Source: Nitzschia sp. pyKryTriq1 (Eukaryota; Bacillariophyta; Bacillariophyceae; Bacillariales; Bacillariaceae). From it: DNA of 64,000 bases. The stretch is taken from assembly GCA_956465555.1 (NCBI GenBank), contig OY101115.1:3348001-3412000 (forward strand), given 5' to 3'. The notes under the pieces are model-generated. The model saw only the letters and a program-made list of their open reading frames with translations. It searched no databases and was not told the origin of the DNA. Shown one piece after another: positions 1-10,800 of the stretch (the first letter of the stretch is position 1; every line of letters starts with the position of its first letter). The translations under genes and the position numbers were made by a program.

Positions 1-2
1 AC

Positions 3-71
3 GAGGCATCTCCTCTCCCCGCCGCTGAATTGTCGTCAGACACATCGTCCATGGAAAAGGGCGCAGCGTAA
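3..71 (+). CDS. possible 3' end of an upstream gene (partial)
   Basis: A reading frame is open from the window edge and stops at a TAA at 69-71. The 22 visible residues are Ser/Ala/Glu-rich and end in MEKGAA, the composition of a disordered C-terminus. Nothing identifies a family, and with so few codons the frame could be open by chance. The following DNA is typical non-coding spacer with palindromic GTAC repeats, which fits a gene end here. Confidence 0.25.
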   Translation, partial: EASPLPAAELSSDTSSMEKGAA

Positions 72-1095
72 ACTTGGATTCCATGTCTCCATGGTTCCGA
101 AGCTGTCGCTCCGGGTTGACACAAATAAACTGGCATATTATTTACGAATATTCGTAGTACAGTTGCTCAATCAACTTCTTCCAATCGTTGTGTGTGTGTC
201 CTCCGAGGTTCGAGCAATCAAAGGGAGGAGCCCGTTCTCGCTTTATGATGATGATTCAGATGATGATTCCCTCCTGGAGACAGTTTGGCAGCAAACTCCT
301 GTCCTCAAGGGAGATACAGGAATACGCAGCTGTCTGTTGATGTCACAATAGTCCGACAGACAGATAGAGGCAGTCGTCGTCTTGGTTGAATGAATAAATA
401 TTCGTACAAGTAGTAGTCTACAAGTACGATTATTATTTGTGTCGTCCAGCTCTGCTGGTGCTTTTGGGTGGTGCCATCAATACCGGTACCGGTACCGGCA
501 CCGGTACTGAATACTGTACGGTAGAGGAATTGAAAATGCCAGTCAGTCCATCTGCGCCTTTTTGTTACCGTCGTGCGGCGTGCAGCAAAAACGGCGGCTT
601 TTGGGAACAACGACCGACCGCGCGGCGACGACGACACGATCGACGATGATGGGGAAATTCACTCGCCGCGGCGGCGGTCGCCTGGTGTTCCGCGTTGTCA
701 CGCGGCTCGGCTGGCGCGGGGAAGTGAACGTTGCGAGTTGCGACTCATTTTAGGTCATGCATTCCGATGAGTCGTCAGTCGCCATTAACGCAGCACGACC
801 ATTACGTGTACGACCTCGAATTTTGTTGGGAAGAGTATTCGTACCGGTAGGCTACAGTAGTAGACTAGTTGTATCTCTGTCTCGTATTGTAGGCTTACAA
901 TTTCACCAAAAAGACATGTCTTCTACAGTAGTACTGTACTACTCTCTAGCTCAGAAACATCAAAGTTAGTATTTCAATCAGGTTTCCTTCGAATTTTGGT
1001 GCTTGATAGCTACTGTCTGTACGACATCCTCCAACAGAGGAGTCGAGTTGTGTCGAGATCATGCTGTAGTTTCGAATCTTCCAAGTTCTTTTTGA
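72..1095. other. intergenic region, GTAC palindromes
   Basis: No convincing gene. Short open frames exist on both strands but have low-complexity or GC-repeat composition and no family resemblance. The stretch around 480-530 is made of ACCGGTACC-type units, and 835-945 holds more GTAC/CTAC repeats. A GCGGCGGCGG-rich patch lies at 665-720. The right end is the 3' flank of the minus-strand PRAT gene. Confidence 0.6.
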
Positions 1096-1984
1096 CTAAA
1101 ACTCGACACGCTCCTCTTTGTAACGGGACAGTGGTGAGGTACTAGCCCCGTTCAGAATGTAGATCATTCCGCCCCATAGTATCGCACCTTTCGCCATACC
1201 AAGGGGACCCTCTGCAAGTCAACGTTTGGGATTATTGGAAGAAACCGTCGAGAAATAGTTCCATGAGATCAACGTCATTCTGGGCCAGTCGATGATTCGA
1301 TCCTATACTACCGTACGGTATGGACGTACCTTTTCTGGCAAAAATGGCTCCTGACAGCGCACTGCCCAAAACATCATTCCATTCGTCATTTTTTCCATAT
1401 CTCAATCTTCGAATCGCAACATCGCTACCTTTGAAGATCGCCGAAACTCCACCAAAATTCTTTCCAAATCGTACGGAACGGGTATTCATTCGGCCCAAAC
1501 GGCCTTTAAATTCTGTCATGAACATCTGAGGGACTCCTGCAGGTTCTAGTGGACGAAACAATAAACCAGGGATACCAATGAATGTGCCAGCCAGCCACCC
1601 TGTCAAATATCCTTGAACATAGTTGATGACAATCGCAACCATTAGCTCAGTTGTCGAAGCAACCACTTTTCCTACCGGACCCAAGTCATCAAACGACACT
1701 TCCTGAGGCTCTTTGAGCACTTCTGGCTCGGAAGTTGCCACTTCTTTTTTCACCCGCTCTTTTCGTGCCGCCAAAAGGACGGCCGATGAACCTTGTGAGT
1801 ACGTTCCTGGAAACGTCTTGGATCGCCTTGACCGAATCAGACGATCTGTATAGGAAGATTCCCTGGAAGCACTATATGGATGCCATTGAGTATAGTACAG
1901 CGATGCACTGGCATGGACCCCAGAAGAATAGGTCAGTAGTAGAAGCCCACATAAGCCTATCCACGACCAACACCGCGTCCACAT
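1096..1984 (-). CDS. Tim17/22/23 (PRAT) family protein with signal peptide, copy A
   Basis: Two exons, 1984-1330 and 1211-1096, with a 118-nt intron (donor AG|GTACGT, acceptor TTGCAG), give 256 aa. Residues 1-26 form a secretory signal peptide ending at ASA|S, then a basic RSRRS stretch. Residues about 105-245 carry the Gly-rich hydrophobic segments of the Tim17/Tim22/Tim23/PMP24 family, with the signature run FGGVSAIFKGSDVAIRR then DEWNDVLGSALSGAIFARK; exon 2 adds GPLGMAKGAILWGGMIYIL, the last membrane segment. Family members form protein or metabolite channels in mitochondrial, plastid or peroxisomal membranes. The signal peptide argues against mitochondria and suggests a membrane of the secondary plastid or the ER (inference). 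The +1 residue is Ser, not the aromatic residue usual for stromal import. Its paralogue lies just upstream on the same strand. Confidence 0.8.
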
Positions 1985-2579
1985 GTTAAAATAGAGTTTC
2001 GTTGCCTCTCGCGGAAATTTTTACGAGAAGGACACTTGGATTATGATGAAGAGAGACAAGGGCATGCAACAACTAAAACACAAAACATGTGTCCAGTTTT
2101 GTGTCCTCTCATCATCGTTGCGATCCAAAAACATCATCGGATGTGAGGCCGCTCTGGCCGTCTTCCGTTGACGAATCCTTTCGTGGGTTCGTGACTCAAC
2201 TCGGACTAAACTACTAGAGCAGTTCGACCCACAAAGACGAAGACGAAGACGACTTGGCTCCTCCTCCTCCTCCTTTCTGGTTTGACCGCTCTACCAGGGT
2301 ACACGTATGTCTTCAAACACCTTCTAAAGAGCGAGCTCCAGAGAATAGTGACTACAGTGTCTCTATATTATATTTAGATTTTACTCTTACTACTCCTACA
2401 GTACCACTTAGCTAGAGCAGCGACCTTCGTATCAAACAATGCGCCAGAAGACGACACACATATGACCACCAAATAATATAGAAAGCGATCCCTATCACGG
2501 TCCAAAGACACAAGCAATGAGTTCTTGACGGAAACAAAGGCGAACATTGATATTCCAGCCTTTTTGGACTACTAGTAGT
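1985..2579. other. spacer between the PRAT paralogues
   Basis: Contains the promoter region of copy A and the 3' flank of copy B. A GACGAAGACGAAGACGAC run followed by CTCCTCCTCC lies at 2236-2275, and CTAGAG/TACTACT repeats at 2390-2430. No gene seen. Confidence 0.5.
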
Positions 2580-3465
2580 CTACCACTGTTGTCGCCCAAA
2601 TCTGGGGGGTGAATAAAACTCGCGTTCCCTGAATCTTGATATTGGGCGGGTGCTTGTACTTTCCAGAACATAGATAACAGCCCCAAAGAGAAGCGCCGCC
2701 TGTGCCATTCCCACCGTGCCCTCTAAAAGTATTAACACAGATGGATTAGGAAATGCAAAGTGATTCAGAACAGCGGTATGTTCACAACAACGCTCAAAAG
2801 TCATACTCACGATTCCTTGCCAAAATGGCCCCAGCGCTTGCGCACCCATAGACGGCGTTCCATCTATCTCTTCTCGGGTATCGAATCAGATTCACTGCTG
2901 TGTCGCATCCCCTGAACGTTCCTAGGACTTCTCCAACCGACAGGGCCCATCGTAGCGATCGGACATTCATTCGTCTCAGTCGACCCTGGATTTCCAATGA
3001 AAGCCGAGATGTACCCGTACCAAAAGGTCGGAAAACGAAATCTGGAAGACCGACTACGGTCCCAACAGCATATGCAGCGCAAAATCCAACAATAAAGTCA
3101 CCTAGCGCGTCGGTAAGCACTCTCACGGTTCCTGTGACGACTTTTTGTTCCGGGCGAAGTCGATCGAAGGAATCTGATGCAAAAGATGGACTTCTTATAG
3201 TTGTTTTTCGTGCTGCAGGCACTACCAAACCATGATGTAAATTATCGTTTTGGACTGATAATAGAGAACGCCTGGAACGAACGATGCGGTTGTTGTAGGA
3301 TGCAGCGAACGGATAGTCTTGGTGCCAGTGATCAACGTACAAGGAGGCGCTCGCCTTGGTTTCGGCTATGCCCAAGACCAGAAATAGCAACAAGCACAGC
3401 GCACTGCGGCTCAGAATGCACTTGTCCAGATAATGTCGATCCAATGTGAAGTTGTTGTTATTCAT
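2580..3465 (-). CDS. Tim17/22/23 (PRAT) family protein with signal peptide, copy B
   Basis: Two exons, 3465-2811 and 2722-2580, with an 88-nt intron (donor GTGAGT, acceptor TTTTAG), give 265 aa. I chose the ATG at 3465 (MNNNNFTLD) because the frame upstream has no ATG. Residues about 20-45 are a hydrophobic signal core ending in KASASLY, matching HASASLY of copy A. The shared order is signal, W-H near the mature N-terminus, IVRSRRS, the PRAT core (LGTFRGCDTAVNLIR, then DRWNAVYGCASAGAILARN) and after the intron GTVGMAQAALLFGAVIYVL. Exon 1 is 655 nt in both copies and the intron sits at the same codon and phase, so this is a tandem duplication. Sequence divergence is large, so it is not recent. 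Function is inferred only from the family; see copy A. Confidence 0.78.
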
Positions 3466-4084
3466 CGTTCTTGGAAAACGTTTCGAGGCGCTCCCAGGGA
3501 AGCGGGATGTGACTTCATAAATATGAACGACGGTCGTCGTCTTCAAATTTTGATATCTTTTTGACACCCATTACCATTGCGATCCTTCTCCTCGTTCTCA
3601 CGTGTTCGCATCGTCGCCACGAAGACCTTCTGTCCAGCTACTCGTACCCGGATGTTCCAGGTACAAGCGGTCAAGCGTGCATGGTCGAGTCCAACTAATC
3701 GTAGTCGTCGTCGACTAACTCTCTACTCAACTACCACTGGCATGGACTCCAAAACGCGACGAAATCGGCGTTGGCGTGGAGAAAGAACAGGTGGGGGGGG
3801 GGGGGGGGGGGGCTGACACCCCCTCTGCTAAACTGCTACGTACGGTATGAAGTAAGAGGAGTGAGTGAGGAGTTGTCTGCCACCTCCTCTTTCTTAGAAA
3901 ACCTATATACTCTACTAGTAGTAGAGGTCCCTACTCTCTACTAACTCTCTAGAGCCAGTACTGTACTGTAGTAAAACCTCGTTTCCTTCGGTGCCTCTGC
4001 TACAGTAGTAGAATCGAGAAATCGCAGCAAAGCACCAGTCTACAACCGGTACGTAGTACAATCGAAGAAGAATCTTCAGCGTGT
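3466..4084. other. intergenic region with a poly-G run
   Basis: Upstream flank of PRAT copy B and 3' flank of the FEX gene. It holds a G homopolymer at 3793-3812 and CTCTACTAGTAGTAGAG-type palindromic repeats at about 3905-3975. No gene seen. Confidence 0.5.
3793..3812 (+). repeat. poly-G homopolymer (20 G)
   Basis: Uninterrupted G run in intergenic DNA. Similar runs occur at about 12037-12048 and 63981-63993. They may be real, but homopolymer length is often unreliable in assemblies. Confidence 0.9.
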
Positions 4085-7000
4085 CTACTCGACAGAGTCG
4101 GCCCAGTCAACAGAGGCAGCGAAAAGAAAACTGACTAGCAGGCCACACATCACTGAATTGACCGCATAATACACACCGTCCACACGTAAGAGGATGGGAT
4201 CCACGCCTGCCAAGATTTCGACGATGAATCTGGCTACCGAGCTGAGCGTTCCACCGAAACCAGCAATAATGGCTACCAGAGCAATGCGTTCTTTTGGGCC
4301 AGGATTTCCAGCCAGTAGACTTCCAAGACTGCCAGACAGGGCACAAGCCCCAATGTTGCAAGCAAATGTCCCAATGGGGAAGCTTGGTCGCCAGGAATTG
4401 AACTTTGACAGCCTCCATCGCGTGAGAACTCCAAGAGGTGAAAATAGTAAGCTCATGGCCACCAAACGGTCCTCTGGTTCGTAAAAGAAATTAAGCGATG
4501 TGGTCTGTGCCACCAGTGACATGATGAAAATGGCTGTAATGATGGCCCTGACAGACGGTGTTTCGGATTCTTCTTCCTGGACAGTACGACGTGGACGACT
4601 TTTAGATCGGCAGCCACCGTCACGACCATTTGAGATAGAATCGCCCGATTCAAAGGAGTGGGCAGTATTCACAACATGATCTTCTGGATCGTCATCATCC
4701 ATGTTCAAGCGAATTCCGTATCCTCGACGATTGTCCTGTTTTGTCTCACGACGGCATCGCCACACGAAAATGTAAACAGCCACATACTGCCCGAAACGGT
4801 AAGCGACTATCGGTAGTTGAATGCCCAAAACAATTCCCACAAAAGCCTTTCCGATGTCTCCACCTAACAGCAGGTTTACCATAGCAGAAATCCATGAAGA
4901 AAATGAAGACAGTGCTCCACAAAGTCCATCTCGAAGTCCCAACATAAGATCTTCACTTTTTTCTTCGGGTGTAGTGCCCACATCCCAACCATCGGCAAGA
5001 CGGACACGCCGGATCCGAGAGATTTTTTGAGACACGTCTGTAGCCACGCTGGTAATAATTTGATCCAAGTCTGGTTGATCTTGTGTCCCATAGTCGATAA
5101 TATTTCCCCCGTCGATTTGGCCGTACTGTGGAGCCCTCAAATGAGGTCGCTGCTGTGCGTAGGATCGCCCAACCAAACCGGCATCGTCCGTGTTCACAGA
5201 TGCCGGGCTACCGATTTTTCCTTGCATCCTTCTTCTCGATTGATCAGGCTTCTTGTCGGCAGGTTTGGTTGCTGTTCGAGAATATTTGTCTCTATTACTA
5301 GCGACGCGTGTTGTATACTTTGGTTTCGCGTCGTCCTTCTGAGTGACGATTTCATCTTGAAATGCTTCTTCCTGTTCAGACGGCATTTCTTCCGAGTCCT
5401 CGTCCATCTCATCCAAACTCCCATTCTCATTACCTGGCATGCAAACTTGTTCGTCGAGAGCAAGATCATGATTGTCAAACGAAAAGGCTGTATCTTCCAC
5501 ATAATCCGGAAAGGATGACCCATCTTGTGTCATTAGCACTGGAATTTCCTCCTTGTATTCTTGTGACGATGCCTCTCGATGATTTAGGCGCGGGGAGAAA
5601 TCTTGCGAGTCCCGACTATCCCGTCGTCGATAACCTTCATGAAAATAATTTTCTACCACATCCACATCTTGTTTCTTGACCGGAAAGAGAACGAGACACG
5701 GGGAGGATCGAATGCGTCGTTCCAGAGCCAGAAGCTGGACTTCTCGCAATTCATTTTGTAAATTCTCCTCCTTTGGTTGCCAACTTGATTTTCGAGACGT
5801 AGGAGTGCGACGCCGGCGAGATGCTCTTACTACTCGTTGTCGCTTGGACCGTCGCAATCGTAGTCGCCATCCCTTGGAGCTGGTTTGATCGTTATGGTCG
5901 TCGTCATTCAAACTAAAATTTTCCCCACTACCTTGAGACGCAAGGAACCCTTTACCATCCTCTACTAGCTCGCCATCATCATCTTCGTCGTTGGACCCCC
6001 TCCCGGAGGGGAACCCGGTATCGTGACTTAAAGGACTGAACACCATAGCTGATGGGGAGGAAGCCGCCTCTTGAAGCAAATCGTGTTGGAGTCGAGGGGG
6101 TGAAAAGCGCGTCTCGATAATTTGCATGAGAGATTCACCACTGCATAGCAATCCCATGAAGAAGCATGACAGGCAATTCAGCGGTAGATTGGTAAACAGA
6201 GCTGATTCACTCTGAAAGACTGCATCAAAAAACCGGAACCAATAGGCCATACCCAGTCGACACAAAATTCCCAGTTGTGTGAACAACGACAAGATGATAA
6301 TGTCATCATAGGCAGTCCAGAATTTTTCTACATATTCTCGATCCTGTCGATCCTGCTCCAAAACATCGGGATCTTCTTCAATACGTGAGGCTACTGGCGG
6401 ACGTCGTCGTCGTCGTGGTTGTTGGTTCTGCGTTGTGTTTGGATGGGACGGTGAGGGTAACGGTGGGCGATGTGCCCCTCTTGAATTAGAATCTGCAGGT
6501 GCTTGATGGAGGGGAGAAGGTGAAGATTCGTTGTTGTTGGATTTTATATCGTCAGTTTCTCCTGGACTCCTCAAGAACGGTGGATCAGCGATTCTAGCTT
6601 TCATTCCTTGTGAGGTAAGAGCAGTGTCTTCCAGTTCCAGTGATGCACTACTACTTGTACCAGTCGCAGTAGTTTTATTCGGACTGCTGCGAGGAGGATA
6701 AAAGAATTTATGCAAGGCTTTTCGTCCTGGTTCCGCGATAGTTTGTTGAAAGGTATCCGACAATTCTGCCCATTCTTCATTCTCCATGTGCAAGGCTTTT
6801 CGCAGTCGCCCAGTGGGAGAAGACACTTGGTCCGTTACTCGTATTTGTTCTTCTGTCAAAGCACCAGCAGCATCCTCATCACGGGGCGACGAAGAGGAGG
6901 ATACCGCGGTCGAAGAGGCGGGTGGCCGCGACAGGGATACGGATAATTCTTTCAATTCAATCCCCGAAGAATCATCCACAGCAATACTCAAAGGCGGCTG

Positions 7001-7093
7001 CGGTGGTTGTGCTGAAGTTTCTTCGTTCGCGCCAGATCCCGTTTCACCATTTTCTGCTGGGTCTGCTGCTGGTGCGGCTGGAAGATCCTCCAT
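4085..7093 (-). CDS. FEX: FEX/CrcB (Fluc) family fluoride exporter with very large disordered inserts
   Basis: Single exon, 1002 aa, ATG at 7093. Eukaryotic FEX proteins are two fused CrcB/Fluc halves that export fluoride across the plasma membrane. Half 1 starts at about residue 260 with LGILCRLGMAYWFRFF and then LPLNCLSCFFMGLL (TM1-2; Asn in the LPLN motif). It resumes only at about residue 720 with GLCGALSSFSSW (TM3, equivalent to the bacterial G.TTFSTF break) and a following TM to about 770. Half 2, about residues 850-990, has FSPLGVLTRWRLSKF, PIGTFACNIGACALSG and IIAGFGGTLSSVARF. The first 255 residues, about 380 residues between TM2 and TM3 of half 1, and about 80 residues between the halves are Ser/Asp/Glu/Arg-rich and lack secondary-structure signals. 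Yeast FEX1 is about 375 aa, so most of this protein is insertion. Half 2 lacks the two Phe of the FSTF-type break (SSVARF), as is usual for unequal FEX halves. Family assignment is firm; transport is inferred. Confidence 0.85.
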   Translation of the reverse strand: MEDLPAAPAADPAENGETGSGANEETSAQPPQPPLSIAVDDSSGIELKELSVSLSRPPASSTAVSSSSSPRDEDAAGALTEEQIRVTDQVSSPTGRLRKALHMENEEWAELSDTFQQTIAEPGRKALHKFFYPPRSSPNKTTATGTSSSASLELEDTALTSQGMKARIADPPFLRSPGETDDIKSNNNESSPSPLHQAPADSNSRGAHRPPLPSPSHPNTTQNQQPRRRRRPPVASRIEEDPDVLEQDRQDREYVEKFWTAYDDIIILSLFTQLGILCRLGMAYWFRFFDAVFQSESALFTNLPLNCLSCFFMGLLCSGESLMQIIETRFSPPRLQHDLLQEAASSPSAMVFSPLSHDTGFPSGRGSNDEDDDGELVEDGKGFLASQGSGENFSLNDDDHNDQTSSKGWRLRLRRSKRQRVVRASRRRRTPTSRKSSWQPKEENLQNELREVQLLALERRIRSSPCLVLFPVKKQDVDVVENYFHEGYRRRDSRDSQDFSPRLNHREASSQEYKEEIPVLMTQDGSSFPDYVEDTAFSFDNHDLALDEQVCMPGNENGSLDEMDEDSEEMPSEQEEAFQDEIVTQKDDAKPKYTTRVASNRDKYSRTATKPADKKPDQSRRRMQGKIGSPASVNTDDAGLVGRSYAQQRPHLRAPQYGQIDGGNIIDYGTQDQPDLDQIITSVATDVSQKISRIRRVRLADGWDVGTTPEEKSEDLMLGLRDGLCGALSSFSSWISAMVNLLLGGDIGKAFVGIVLGIQLPIVAYRFGQYVAVYIFVWRCRRETKQDNRRGYGIRLNMDDDDPEDHVVNTAHSFESGDSISNGRDGGCRSKSRPRRTVQEEESETPSVRAIITAIFIMSLVAQTTSLNFFYEPEDRLVAMSLLFSPLGVLTRWRLSKFNSWRPSFPIGTFACNIGACALSGSLGSLLAGNPGPKERIALVAIIAGFGGTLSSVARFIVEILAGVDPILLRVDGVYYAVNSVMCGLLVSFLFAASVDWADSVE

Positions 7094-7864
7094 CGAATCG
7101 AGAGGATTGATTCCAGACTAGGAGACTATGTGCTGCTGCCTTCGAGTCGTTAGGTGTTGTCAAAGATCATCCATCGAAATACGGTACGTAGGATGTCAAG
7201 TGTCAAGATAGGAGTTGGAAGGGGACGAGAGTTGAATAAAACACTATTCGGAGAGGAGTCATCATCTCATCCCGTCATCGTGTGTGGGTGTCGTTCGTTG
7301 AAAAATGCCACCGATCCAACGGACCAAAAACTGGCCAGGCCAGCGCGACGCGAATGGTTGTCTAAGCGGAGGCGAACAGGGGCGAACACTTGGTTGCAGT
7401 CACAATGACCCGCCGAAAACTCGCCAACCCAAAAATCGGCTCTTACGAATAATAATGCGCGCACCCAACGGCTGCGTGCGAGGAGGAGATGCGAAATGAT
7501 GAGGGGTGACGGCGGCGGCCAGCGGCGGGTGCGATGACGAGAAAGCAATAGCCAAAGCCAAGCTATCCGGTGGAGCCTACCTGCTGGTACTCGTGTCATA
7601 CTTCCATCATCGGTACTCGTACCAGGTACAAGAAGGAAGAAAGGGGATCTAAAGTACCTGTTACTAGACTACAGATCGTAGAAAGATCATCTCTGGGAGA
7701 GACTGCTTCTTTCGCTTGCAAGAGGAGCGAGGAGCCAAGAAAACGCCGGTGTTTTCCGAAATTGCAAACTTTCGAATCTTTTGATTCATTCAGCCGAAAT
7801 CCATTTATTGGTGTACGAGTACATACAGTACAAGTACAAGTACACGTACTGCTGACAATCCAAG
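7094..7864. other. divergent intergenic region, FEX / DENN genes
   Basis: Shared upstream region of two divergent genes. GTAC/TACTCGTAC repeats lie at 7610-7630 and 7815-7850. Open frames here are GC-skewed shadows without family resemblance. No TATA box or other element can be assigned with confidence. Confidence 0.5.
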
Positions 7865-10800
7865 ATGGCTGCTCATCATGGCCATGCACAACAAAAGGCG
7901 GCACTCCCGCTATTTGATCTCTTTTTGGATTTGCCGCACCCGGCTGCGGCCAAGTCCTCTCCCCCGCCCTTCATTTTGAGATCCCCCGCCACCTCGGCCG
8001 AAATGGAGAAGGAACTCAATGCCAACTTGTCACGCATCGGACGTTTCGCCTTTCCGGAATTCGATGACTCGACGTCGCAGAGCATTCCACGAGATACGGA
8101 ACTTAATCGCTTCAGTCAATATGCCATGCAACCCAAGACATTCCAGCACTACACATTTTCGCTGCAGTTGCAGTCGGGTGTAAGAATTCATGGGCATGTT
8201 CGACGGTTCCTTCCGATTCATCCGGGCGTCAAGACTCGGTACGATGTGGGGCGGCGGGGGGAAAGGGCTTTGGTGATTTTGACTAGAGCCAATGGAGGGG
8301 ATTTGGTATATTCGGCTGTACTCAAGTGAGTAGTAAATTGCGTACATACGTACAAGCCAGCAAACAAGCACAAATCACTGGTTCTCGCGTAGCTAACTTT
8401 CTTCTTCCACTCACTTCTATCTCTAGAACTTTGGACGCGATTTTGTTTCAAAAATACGCGCTGGAGGCAGAGCTTCAACCACATGAGAAGCAACCAGAGC
8501 AGTGGTTTCTGAACAAACTATTTGATCAACATCGTCACATGTGCATTGCCTTTGCGTCCCTTCCACAACAAGATCGGAAACCCATGGTACTCACGGTAGA
8601 TTCATTGGAGGTGGGTGTCAAGCAGATTCCTTTGCTGGAACAGGCGGACAATTCCAAATTCTTGATTCCAACGTCACTCTTGGCGGCATCTTCTACCGTA
8701 GTAGAGTCAGTGACCTCGTCGTCAATTCTTCCATTGCTCCGCGTGTTGGGGGTTCAAAACACACTTCGTTTGTTATCGGCACTCTTGAGCGAAAGCCGAA
8801 TTTTGTTGGTGTCGTGCAGTCCGACGCGCTTGGCTCAGTGTGCACGATCGGCATTGTCTGTACTCGCCCAGGGTCTTTTGCATTGGCAACACCTCTATAT
8901 TCCCGTCCTGCCCCCGCATCTCTTCCAGTACCTTGCTGCTCCGGTGCCGTACTTGATTGGGATGCTTACTACTATGCTGCCTCGCTTAGATCAAGCTCGA
9001 TCGGATGGACTTGGCGAAATTGTAATTATCAACCTCGATAACATACAAATGGAAACAAGAGGAATCAATCCCGCCGATGTCGCCAGGAAGATTCCCGATT
9101 TGTTTCGATCGGCCATGGCTGAACAAGGAATGCCAGCTTCTTCCATGTCGGGTACCGAAATGTTAGCTCAAGATTTGGTGGATCTGCTCAAGGTAGACAA
9201 GAGAAGTCTCTATGGAGAGTCGGCCTTGACCAACGTATCTGAAACGGCAGCCAAAGCAACCAAGGCTGTCAAAACAGGATTTCTGAAGTTGAAGAATAAA
9301 GGAAAACAGTTTCTGAAAAATCGATCTGGAAGTAATGTGTCGACGGGGAGTGCTGGAAGTGACGATGAGCTGGATGTGGGCGGCGATGGGAACGAGGGAA
9401 CGGAGGATCCCACCACTCAGAACACCCTATTACCCGACTTTATCTACACTCAAGGGGCTCAAAACGAAGTGGCCGAGGAAGAGGCAAGGATCGCATTTTC
9501 CTCCTTCTTCTTGTCCATGTTTGGCAATATGAGATGGTATCTTTCCGCCAGTCCCGGGCAACTTCCCCAGCTAGACCGCCAACGATTTCTTCAGCAGAAA
9601 CGGGCAATGGGGGAAGGTGAGAACACTCCCATTTGGCCGTTGCTAGAAAACTTTTGTCAAACGCAGATGTTGGAAGAGTTTGCCAAATCTCGAGTTGAAG
9701 AGGTCCGCAACAAAATTCCTGTCACTTCGGATTCTCCGCTGTTTACACAGTGCTCGAACTACCACAGAATGCACAATGTCGACTTTAGTGTTATCAATGT
9801 ACGACGTGTGACACGCCAAGTCGCGCAAAATGATCCTTCGCGCATCATTTTGCAAACCCAGGCCCGACGTACGGCCATGTTGTTGACCTCGAACAAGACC
9901 TACGAAGGAGACTACAATCGAGCAGTGGCAGCATTGGTGGAGCAATGTAGAGAATGTAGCTCGGTCCTTTACGATGTCATGTCCGTAATCTGGGTCCGAC
10001 TTCGAGATTGCAAAGGACTGCATTGGAAGCATGGCTTTCAGTCCCTCCAAATCTTGCGCAACCTATTGTATCATGGACCACTGTCGGCAATTGCAGAGGC
10101 AACTGATGGTTTGGATAAAATTCGTGTTATGAAATTTTACAACGACAACATGCGTTCTCAGATCTGCACGCAAATGCGTCAGGTGGCACACCAAGTCTAC
10201 AATCTTTTGGTGGACAGAGCGAAATTATATGCCATCCGGCGTCTGTGTATTAACAAGCGTCGCGTGATGAGAAAGCAAGACCAAATGAGGGTAAGTCCGA
10301 ATATGCATACTCGTATGCACGTGGGAGTTGGTTTGGTTTCTCCGGGCCAAGTACTAACCCTTTTTGAATTGATTGCCCAAAAAATAGTATGTGAAGGATA
10401 CAAGGATGGGGATTGCCACGCCATTCAGTGCCATGCATAAAGGTTTCAATCCTAGATCGTCAAAGGTCACTCCACTCCCTCCTGGATCTCTTGCACCCAG
10501 GGCTCACTTCGCTGCAGAGCAAGATCTGCTCGGTCTCGTGGCTCCCGTGGCGCCGGCTCCTGTAGCACCTCGTACTCCGGCTTCGGATCCCTTTGGTTAC
10601 GCGACCCAGAACCCACCAGCTCCTTCTGTTTCAACCTCCACATCCAGTGCATCAGACTTGGCTGGCCTCTTTGCCACCAATGTAGCAGTTGCAAATCCAC
10701 CACAGCCGTCCAGCAACCCTTTTGAGTCTGCTCCTCCTGCTGCCCCGCTCCCTAGTGCCAGCAATGTCGCCCTAGCGGCGCCTCCTGCCGCCACGGCTGT

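Noticed and set aside
4107-6946. Numerous frames of 60-160 codons opposite or beside the FEX gene
   Set aside because: Shadows of a 1002-codon exon; none resembles a known protein, and the FEX motifs fix the true frame.
7267-7904. Open frames on both strands between FEX and DENN
   Set aside because: Arg/Leu/Ser-rich translations of GC-skewed or GTAC repeat DNA with no conserved pattern.
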